From: Victivallales bacterium
Lineage (GTDB): Bacteria; Verrucomicrobiota; Lentisphaeria; Oligosphaerales; Oligosphaeraceae
Length of the DNA: 28,205 nucleotides
Assembly (NCBI GenBank): GCA_017964325.1
Contig: JAGCSE010000188.1
Span: 1 to 28,205 of the forward strand
Reading direction: 5' to 3'
Shown here piece after piece: positions 1 to 7,500 of this stretch. Each line of letters starts with the position of its first letter. Within the stretch, counting starts at the first letter, position 1. Both the position numbers and the translations under genes were made by a program. The notes below the pieces were generated by a model. The model was given only the letters and a program-made list of their open reading frames with translations. It did no database searches and was not told where the DNA came from.

Positions 1-2
1 AC

Positions 3-959
3 AAGTTCGAGCCGGGCACCTATTCGCTTGAAACCAAGAACCTTCCGATTTTGACGACGATTCTCTCGTTGCCGTACGGTTTCAATTCATGGCACAAGGC
101 GGAAGTGTATTTCATCAAGCGGACGGAGCAGCTGGACCGCAAATGGGGCACCGCGCAGCCGATCATGATGCGCGACAAGGATTTTGACAAGGTTCGCATC
201 CGCGCGTTCGGCAACTATTCGTACCGAGTCGGCATGACGGACAACATGCTGCAGCGCTTCGTCGGTGCGAAAAGCGAATTCAAGGCAGAGGAATTGGAAA
301 AGCAGATCCAGTTGAAAGCCATCTCCGAATTCTCCGATTCGCTTGGTGAATTGCAGATTCCCGCATTGGATTTGGTGGCCAAATACAACGAAATCGGTGA
401 GCGCGTCATGCAGAACCTGCAGCCAGTGATGAACAACATGGGGCTTGAATTGATGACGTTCACGGTCGGCAACATCTCGCTGCCGGACGAAGTGAATGCG
501 GCGATCGACAAGGCTGGCGCGGCCAGCACCTTTGGCGGAATACAGGGCTACCAGCAGATGCAGGCCGCGGACGCGCTGCGCGACATGGCGAAGAACCAAG
601 GCACGGGCGGCACGATGATGGGCATGATGCTGGGGGGCAATCTGGGCGCGTTCGCGGGCCAGCAGTTCCAGCAGCCGCAGCAGCAGTATCAGCAACCGCA
701 GTATCAGCAGCCGCAGCAGCAGATGGCTCCTCCTCCGCCTCCGCCGCCCGCCCCGATGTTCTACGTAGCCGTCAACGGCCAGCAGCAGGGGCCGTTCAAC
801 ATCCAGCAGTTGCAGGGCATGATTCCCGGTGGTGGTTTCGGGCCGAACTCACTTGTGTGGACGGCCGGCATGAGCGGATGGGCCGCCGCGAGCACCGTCG
901 CCGCGTTGAGCGGATTGTTCGGTCCCGTTCCGCCGCCGCCACCGCCGCCGATGAAATAA
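3..959 (+). CDS. SPFH-domain protein with C-terminal GYF_2 domain (5' truncated)
   Basis: The reading frame is open from the first bases of the window, so the N-terminus lies upstream; the ATG at 51 is internal. The first part (to about nt 540) looks like the C-terminal half of an SPFH (band-7, YdjI/virion-core-like) domain, a family that forms membrane-associated oligomers. It is followed by a Gly/Met-rich stretch, a Gln/Pro-rich low-complexity linker (about 655-755), and a GYF_2 (DUF4339) domain at about 755-925. That domain is recognised by FYVAVNGQQQGPF near its start and a W-x-GM-x-GW motif. The protein ends in a polyproline run. GYF_2 domains are thought to bind proline-rich peptides, so the Pro runs could be self-ligands; this is inference. 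RNase D follows after 43 bp on the same strand. Its exact cellular role is unknown. Confidence 0.85.
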   Translation, partial: KFEPGTYSLETKNLPILTTILSLPYGFNSWHKAEVYFIKRTEQLDRKWGTAQPIMMRDKDFDKVRIRAFGNYSYRVGMTDNMLQRFVGAKSEFKAEELEKQIQLKAISEFSDSLGELQIPALDLVAKYNEIGERVMQNLQPVMNNMGLELMTFTVGNISLPDEVNAAIDKAGAASTFGGIQGYQQMQAADALRDMAKNQGTGGTMMGMMLGGNLGAFAGQQFQQPQQQYQQPQYQQPQQQMAPPPPPPPAPMFYVAVNGQQQGPFNIQQLQGMIPGGGFGPNSLVWTAGMSGWAAASTVAALSGLFGPVPPPPPPPMK

Positions 960-1002
960 CGGAAGCATACAGGCTGGATAATGTAAGAAGGACAGTGGCA
1001 GG

Positions 1003-2133
1003 ATGTTGTGGATTCAGGACGACGATTCGTTAAAATCGTATTGCGAGGAAGCGGCCAAACGGCCGATAGTGGCCGTGGATACGGAATTCGTATGGATGAA
1101 GACGTATCATCCGCAGCTTGGTCTTGTCCAACTGTCCTACGAAGGCGGTGAAAACGCCTTGATCGATGCCTTGGCCGTGATGGACAGGGCACCGCTCAAG
1201 GCGTTGCTGGAGTCGCCATCCGTCACAAAAGTCTTCCATGAAGCGGGCAGTGACCTGCCGATTCTGCACCGCTGGTGCGGTGCATTGGCGTGCAATGTGT
1301 TCGACACGCGGATTGCTGCTGGCTTTGTCGGCATGACGGCTTCGCTTTCGCTGAAGAAGCTGCTGAATGTCTTGCTGGGCGTGGATTTGGCGAAGACGGA
1401 GACGCGGACGGATTGGTTGCAACGGCCGTTGACTCTGCGCCAGTTGGAATATGCCGCCTGTGATGTCAAATTCATGCCGAAGGCGTGCGAACTCATGCGC
1501 GGCAAGTTGGAGGCGACAGGCAATCTGGCGTGGTTTGAGGAGGAGATGCGTGTGTATTCGCAGGAATCGCATTATGAGGAGCCTGCGGATGAATTGGCAT
1601 GGAACCGTGTTTCTGGCAACAATATGTTCAGCGGGAGGCAGTTGGCCATTTTGGCGGAACTTGCCTGCTGGCGTGAGAAAACGGCTCGAGCAAAAGATAT
1701 CGCTCGGCCGCGCATCATAAGCGATGAACAAATGGTTCTGGCCGTCCAGTATATGCCAAAAAGCCTTGGTGAACTGCGCTATCGGACGGGAATGTGGCCC
1801 AGGCCAATTGAACGCTATGGCAACGACATTTTGGCTTGCTTGGAGCGTGGAATGCAGATTCCTGAAGCGGAGTTCCCGAAACATCGTTTCATTCCGTTGG
1901 ATGTGCGCATACTCAAACAGCGTGCCGACAGGGTGTTGGCTCTGATTCACAAACGTGCTGCCACACGACAGATAGATGCTGTGTTGGTTGGCAGCCGCCG
2001 CGATGCGGAGTCGTTGGTTATGGCTACGGCGGAGAAGACATGGCCGTTCCATCACAGATTGCTTGATGGGTGGCGTGGCGAACTACTTGGCGACGTCATC
2101 GTGAAGCTGGTCAAAGAGAAGTTTGCAAAATAA
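1003..2133 (+). CDS. rnd: Ribonuclease D (3'-5' exoribonuclease)
   Basis: The 376-residue product matches RNase D in length and motifs. RNase D is a DEDD-superfamily 3'-5' exonuclease that trims tRNA and other small RNA 3' ends in the cytoplasm. Exo I is D26-T-E28, Exo II is centred on D84 (EAGSDLPIL), and Exo III is the DEDDy form Y150-AAC-D154, preceded by TRTDWLQRPL, which is highly typical of the family. An HRDC domain, a nucleic-acid-binding helical module, follows at roughly residues 212-285. The start codon has an AAGGA at 988-992 about 10 nt upstream. The gene lies 43 bp behind the SPFH gene and could be cotranscribed with it. A long AT-rich gap follows. No catalytic residue is missing. 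Confidence 0.93.
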   Translation: MLWIQDDDSLKSYCEEAAKRPIVAVDTEFVWMKTYHPQLGLVQLSYEGGENALIDALAVMDRAPLKALLESPSVTKVFHEAGSDLPILHRWCGALACNVFDTRIAAGFVGMTASLSLKKLLNVLLGVDLAKTETRTDWLQRPLTLRQLEYAACDVKFMPKACELMRGKLEATGNLAWFEEEMRVYSQESHYEEPADELAWNRVSGNNMFSGRQLAILAELACWREKTARAKDIARPRIISDEQMVLAVQYMPKSLGELRYRTGMWPRPIERYGNDILACLERGMQIPEAEFPKHRFIPLDVRILKQRADRVLALIHKRAATRQIDAVLVGSRRDAESLVMATAEKTWPFHHRLLDGWRGELLGDVIVKLVKEKFAK

Positions 2134-2775
2134 ATTTTGATAAATGGGATTGATCGCCTTGAATGTACAGTCGGATGTGCCTTTTCTGTTCATCAGTGTT
2201 TTTTGGTTGCTATGCTTTGACCATATATAATTTGATTGTTTTTTGACCATTTTCAGTGACGCATCCCGTGCACTATATAACAGTGCATTTTTCCCACGCA
2301 GCACATCGCTCCAGGCGTTTATATATGGAAGCGATTGTGTTGCATTCCTAACGCTGTCGTTCTATGTTGGAATCCCCTTGCGCTAAGGCGGCGGCCATTG
2401 CCGAATCATGCAATCTTTACTCAAATTGAATATGGCCGTCACAGTAAACTATTAGGATCTGCATTAATCCGTAACAGAAATTTTTCCAGACGTATTTTTA
2501 TATTTCATATTGATAAATATCAAAACTATTTGAATATTTTCTAAAAGAACAAAAAAAGATATTGAAAACATTGTTTTCCCGCTACAATTGTTTGCAATCC
2601 ATATATGTCATATTACTTTTGTAAATTTTTAGCAAAACGGATTTGGGTATGCGAAGACAGATTATTATTGTCTGCAGTGCTCATAAAAAAAGGCGCGTTG
2701 CAACAATCTGATTTGTGGTGTTTCCAAAAGTATCCGTACCGCTAAAAAAGAAAAAACAAGGAGCAGGAGCAGAAG
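2134..2775. other. AT-rich intergenic region of about 640 bp
   Basis: I see no convincing gene here. The only open frame of note, 2335-2544 plus, has no family-like sequence and no ribosome binding site. The region is clearly more AT-rich than the rnd gene. It holds a small hairpin with a T-run at 2269-2292, a 15-bp palindrome GAAAAC-ATT-GTTTTC at 2564-2578, and a weak promoter-like pair TTGTTT (2588-2593) / TATTAC (2611-2616) with a 17-nt spacer. It ends in a good Shine-Dalgarno sequence for the outer-membrane protein gene. Transcription of that gene probably starts in the right half, leaving a long leader. Confidence 0.5.
2269..2292 (+). terminator. Possible terminator hairpin downstream of rnd
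   Basis: TGCACT (2269-2274) and AGTGCA (2282-2287) form a perfect 6-bp stem with a 7-nt loop, followed directly by a run of five T. The stem is short, and it sits about 135 nt beyond the rnd stop codon, so the assignment is weak. Confidence 0.25.
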
Positions 2776-4485
2776 ATGAACATGTTGAAATCGTTTGGAG
2801 TGTGCACGGTTTGTGCCGTGCTGTTGTCGTTAGGATTATTTGCGCAGAACACAGATGCAAAGGCAAAACCGATTGAGTCCAAGGATCTTGATGGAGAGGT
2901 TCTGGGGTCGTTGGAGCAGAAGACCCCATTCATTCCGGATGTCAGCATTGACGCTGGTTGGCAGACAAAGTATTTCAATCGCGGTGTTATATGGGATACG
3001 AACACCAATGCTTCGCTTGGAGTTGATTTCAGCTGGTCTCTGAGGGATTATGGAAAAATAACCATTGGCTTCAAGGGGCAGCTTCCCACGAGGAATACGA
3101 ATGGATATTGGGAAAGCAGTGAACTTGACTATAATAGTAAAATTTATAAAGGTGCATGTTATGAACCAGAGGGATTTGATTCTTTCTTCTATGAATATTG
3201 GAAGGATCCTTTGAGTAATCCTAATCCCCAACCTGATGGATCTTGGCAAAATATCACATTTGGTAGAAACTTATCAATATATGATGTCCCAAATAAAATA
3301 TCACGTTCAAGTAGAAAACATTTCCGTGAAAAGAATAAATTCGACGAGCAGGAATTCTCCATTGAATATGAATATACCTTCGAAGCACCTGTTGTCGGTG
3401 ATGTCAGCATAACGGCAGGGTGGAGTTGTTTCCGTGAAAATAACGTGTATTCTCGATTGAACAATATCAAGTATGAATTCGAATATTTCCCGTTTTACTA
3501 TGATCATGTAATTTTCAATAACATTTATAATGCCGAAAATGGAATTTACACAACTGCCAGCAAATATGCAGATGAGATGAAGGAAACTGTAATAAACTGG
3601 ATAACTCCTGGAAACCAACTTTCAGACGAAGCAATAAGAAGATTTTTTGGTGATGAACTTGAGCCAGCACGTGTTAGAGCATTATTGGGCGAAATGAATA
3701 TGTTTCAGTTTATGGGTTATGATTATGACCTAGGGAATTTGATGGAGTTGTCAGAAGTAAATTTCCCAAATTTGGATCCGTCTATCGGTGCCTATATTAT
3801 CGGATATAAAATCCTTGAGGGGGTTGAAGGCATTCCTTCTGAAGAAGAAAGGGACAAAATCATCAGCGAGTGGCAAGCGCAGGCCCAGAGGATTCGCGAA
3901 GCTGAAAACTACAGGCTTCTGGCATCCCGTACCATAAAGATTCGTGAAAAGCACAACCAGGAGTTCAAGCTGGTTTTTGGCCTTGACAACGTCCTTGATT
4001 CAAAGACATATACATTGAACCCCAACATGAGCATCAATTTTGAAACGACGGGGCATCTCTGGATGCAGTACGGCGTCAAATTCAATGTCTCTTTGGATAG
4101 ATTTGTGAAAGACCTGACTTGGCGCAACAGTCTGGACGCCTTCTGGTTTGACCATGACTATTTCAGAATTTCCGATCGTCAATACTTGTATGTCGGGGAC
4201 AAGAACGGGAAGTATGACGAGAAAATGACGCAGTACCTCTTTAGCATTTACAATGATCTTCCTCATCGTACAGAACACATTGTACATTCGACATCCGGTT
4301 TCAAGACGATGGTGTTCAAGACGCAGTTGGATTACAACATAACCGAGCACGTCAACATTTCCCCTAGTGTCAGCGTACTGCATTACTTGAATGACATTAC
4401 CGAACATCACAGTGACAATGAGGCGTATTTCTATCAAGACCACTACTACGTTTGGTTTGGCATCAACCTTAATTTTACATTCTGA
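2776..4485 (+). CDS. Outer-membrane beta-barrel protein, porin-like
   Basis: The product has 569 residues. A signal peptide is clear: MNMLK, then a hydrophobic stretch to about residue 23 and a small-residue cleavage area near AQNTDAKA. From about residue 50 the sequence alternates aromatic and polar residues in short strands (DVSIDAGWQTKYFNRG, then ASLGVDFSWSL), typical of outer-membrane barrels. It ends in NLNFTF with a C-terminal Phe, the classic signal for the barrel assembly machinery. A helical, charged and less barrel-like segment lies at about residues 255-390, before barrel strands resume. GGAG at 2766-2769, six bases before the ATG, supports the start. I cannot name the substrate or family. 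Base composition falls sharply in the middle of the gene, as described in the findings. A strong hairpin follows the stop codon, and the large kinase gene begins 89 bp downstream. Confidence 0.75.
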   Translation: MNMLKSFGVCTVCAVLLSLGLFAQNTDAKAKPIESKDLDGEVLGSLEQKTPFIPDVSIDAGWQTKYFNRGVIWDTNTNASLGVDFSWSLRDYGKITIGFKGQLPTRNTNGYWESSELDYNSKIYKGACYEPEGFDSFFYEYWKDPLSNPNPQPDGSWQNITFGRNLSIYDVPNKISRSSRKHFREKNKFDEQEFSIEYEYTFEAPVVGDVSITAGWSCFRENNVYSRLNNIKYEFEYFPFYYDHVIFNNIYNAENGIYTTASKYADEMKETVINWITPGNQLSDEAIRRFFGDELEPARVRALLGEMNMFQFMGYDYDLGNLMELSEVNFPNLDPSIGAYIIGYKILEGVEGIPSEEERDKIISEWQAQAQRIREAENYRLLASRTIKIREKHNQEFKLVFGLDNVLDSKTYTLNPNMSINFETTGHLWMQYGVKFNVSLDRFVKDLTWRNSLDAFWFDHDYFRISDRQYLYVGDKNGKYDEKMTQYLFSIYNDLPHRTEHIVHSTSGFKTMVFKTQLDYNITEHVNISPSVSVLHYLNDITEHHSDNEAYFYQDHYYVWFGINLNFTF

Positions 4486-4514
4486 TTCACATTGATATTG
4501 TTTGATTTTGAGGT

Positions 4515-4560
4515 GAACAGGCGAGAAAGCATTTTTCTCCATGATGTTTTTCGCCTGTTC
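4515..4560 (+). terminator. Strong hairpin between barrel gene and kinase gene
   Basis: GAACAGGCGAGAAA (4515-4528) pairs with 4547-4560 over 14 positions, with one G-U pair and an 18-nt loop. No T-run follows, so a classic intrinsic terminator is not certain. It lies 29 nt after the barrel stop codon and ends only 14 nt before the kinase start codon. It could instead be a transcript-end or processing structure, or a translation-control element of the kinase mRNA. Confidence 0.4.
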
Positions 4561-4574
4561 GCCCTTCCTGTATA

Positions 4575-7500
4575 ATGGACAGCAAGTTTCAACCACCCAT
4601 GACTTTATTTGAACGGTACGACCTTCGTTCCGACATTGGAACGGAGGGGTGCCTCGGCATGGGCGGTTTCGGCAGCGTCTGGGCCTATTGGGACAACGAG
4701 GAATCAAGGACTGTCGCCGTCAAAGTCCTCCCGGAAATCATTTATGAAAGCCAATGGGATGACTTGGTGCATAAATTCGACAATCTGAAGGCACGCATTG
4801 GTGAAGAGCAAGGGCAAGGCATTGTCCGTATATACGATTTGAAGCGGGATGGCAACCGTCCATATATGATAATGGAGTATATAGACGGGAAGAATCTGGA
4901 GGAAATAAGGCAGAACTGGCCGAAAAAACGGTTTGAATGGTCGTACATCAAGCCCATATTGCTGCAAATCGCCACGGCTCTTGACCATGTGCATGCCATC
5001 AACATTGTCCATTGTGATGTCAAGCCGGCCAACATCATGTTGGACAGCGAATGTACTCATGCGAAATTGCTGGATTTTGACATATCCCAGGAAATCCAGA
5101 ATTCCATCTATCGCACGCGCACACAGAGTCAAAAAGAAGAAGGAGGTGCCATTGTCGGCAGCTATCCTTACATGGCGCCTGAACAATGGTATAACAATCA
5201 GAGCAAGTATTCGGATCAATATTCGCTGGCCTGCATTGTGTTTGAATGCCTAGAGGGGGAGGCCGCCTTCTCCTGTCCAAGAAATGAATTCAATACTTTT
5301 CAATATTGGCAAGCGTTGCATGCTCAGGATTTTGAGAAGAAAGCAGAAAGGCTTGGGCCACGAGCCAATGCCGTTTTAAGAAAGGCATTGGACAAAGTGC
5401 AGACGCAGCGCTTTGGGAGTTGCGTTGAATTTATCACGGCGTTTGATGAAGCCTACGCTTATGATTTGAAACATGGAAATGAACCAGAGGATCCGCCGAC
5501 GATTATAGTAAAGCCGACGTCTCATCCCCATGATGTACGCAACATTCTTATTTTCTTGGGAATAATAGCAGTCATAGGCTTTGTTGTATATAGAATCATG
5601 TTTCCTCCCATTCTTCAGCCATGGCAGGAGATAGAGAAGCAATGGACTAAAATGCTTCCAGAGTTGAAACATACGCAATGGCCTGTGGAGCCCGTTGTTG
5701 AGAATATGAAATTGCTTCTGCAGAATTGCAAGAAATATCAAAACAGGCCCCCGTTCCTTAAGGAATTTCAAAAAGAGGCGGAGTGGTTGCTCGGGCAGAT
5801 GCAAAAAATAGTTGAACGCCATAAGGAAATACAGGAGGATTTGAAATGGTCCAAAGAGGGATTAAGGGCGGAGGAAAACTGTCCGGAAGAATGGGGGCGG
5901 GCCAACGAACAAGTCGAAGAAGCAAGAGAAGCCGTGGAGAATGCCATGAAGGCAGAAGACAACAACATGGCTGCGACCTATTATGCCACGGCTATGGGCA
6001 AATGGGATGAATGCAAACAGACATTAGGGGAGCTGGAATCCCAATGTAACGTACTGAAAGACAAAAACGATCGGATCATTGAAGAGCTAAAAGTCGCTAG
6101 GCAGTCCTTTGAACGGTTGGACATCAAGGATTTCATATCCGACGAATGGGAAGCATTCCTTAAAGAATATGATTCCAAGTCGAATTTGGAAAAAAGCTTT
6201 GACAGTTTAAGAAAGCGTGATTATTATAAGCGGTCAATAGAAATTTGCGAATATCTTGGCGGCAAGCTTGATTTGATGAAATTCAATTCGATTCCTCACG
6301 TCAAGTCCCTTTTGGAATCGGTGGACAAGGATGCCCATGCCGCGCAATCCAGGGCGCGAGAGAATCTTGCACAGCTTGAATTTCCAGATGAGATGAATAC
6401 TCTGGGCGAAAGAATGGCGAAGCAAGACGATGAAATGGAAAAATGGAATCAACAATTCCAAGGTCTTCAGCCATCGGATGTACAAAGCAAAAGCATAAAT
6501 GAATTGTTGACCAATTACAAAACCATAAAGAATGCATACGATGAAATCAAGCAGGACTATGAAGATATTGACAGGAAAACAACGGAACAAAGGAAAGAGT
6601 TGGACGCGGTTTACGCCTCCCTTAAAAAGACATATAATAACTTGTTCAATGACAAAGAAATAAGAACTGTTGTCAAGACGGAAGAACTTGATGCTCTACA
6701 GCAGAGATTGACGGAGATTGATGAATCAAAGAATAAAAGGAATGCCGCAGGGCTTATTATAGATATTCAGAATTTAAATTCTGATTGTGTCGATCTGCAA
6801 AAAAAAGGGAATATCAACAAGCAATTGCTTAGGCAGGCGGAAATATCCTATAAAGCCTGGATGGACAACAAGGCGTTGTTGGAGAAATTCCAGGAGCAAT
6901 GGAAACCAGAGACGAATGCCTTGATGAAAGAGGGAAAACAAGCGGAGGAGAAATATAAAGAACTGTGCCGTGATTTTGAATTTGAAAAAGCCAGAGAACT
7001 AGCGGATGGATGGCTGAAGAAATTCGATGAGGCTTCGCAGGAACTGTTGGAAGTCATACAAAAGAAAGCGGGAGAATTAAAAGATGAAGCGTTGAAAATG
7101 ATTGAAGAACTTAAAACCGTCGTCACACCAGACGACGATCATGTTGACATAACTGTTTATAATGAATCATATAAAAACGGACTGGAAGCCTGGGGCAATA
7201 AGGACTATTTGCAAGCGTACAAATTGTTTGCAAACATCAAAGAAAAACTTCCTGCATTGATTCATCAGCTGAAAACCGCACATTATGCAAAAGACTGTGA
7301 AGCGTTGAAAACGAAAAAAGATTGGTCTGGTTTGGGGAAATGCGCCCGCGAATGGCTGGATTATGATCCCGACAGCCAGGAGGCGAAAGATTTCCAGAAG
7401 ATGTCGCATGATATGATCACCCAGCAACACAGAGACAAATGTGTGGAATGCTGGAATAGGAAAGACGCCATCGGCCTGAAGATATGCGCGGAACAGTGGC

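Noticed and set aside
2335..2544. Small gene in the AT-rich gap
   Set aside because: It has no Shine-Dalgarno and unusual composition, and nothing in the sequence resembles a known small protein.
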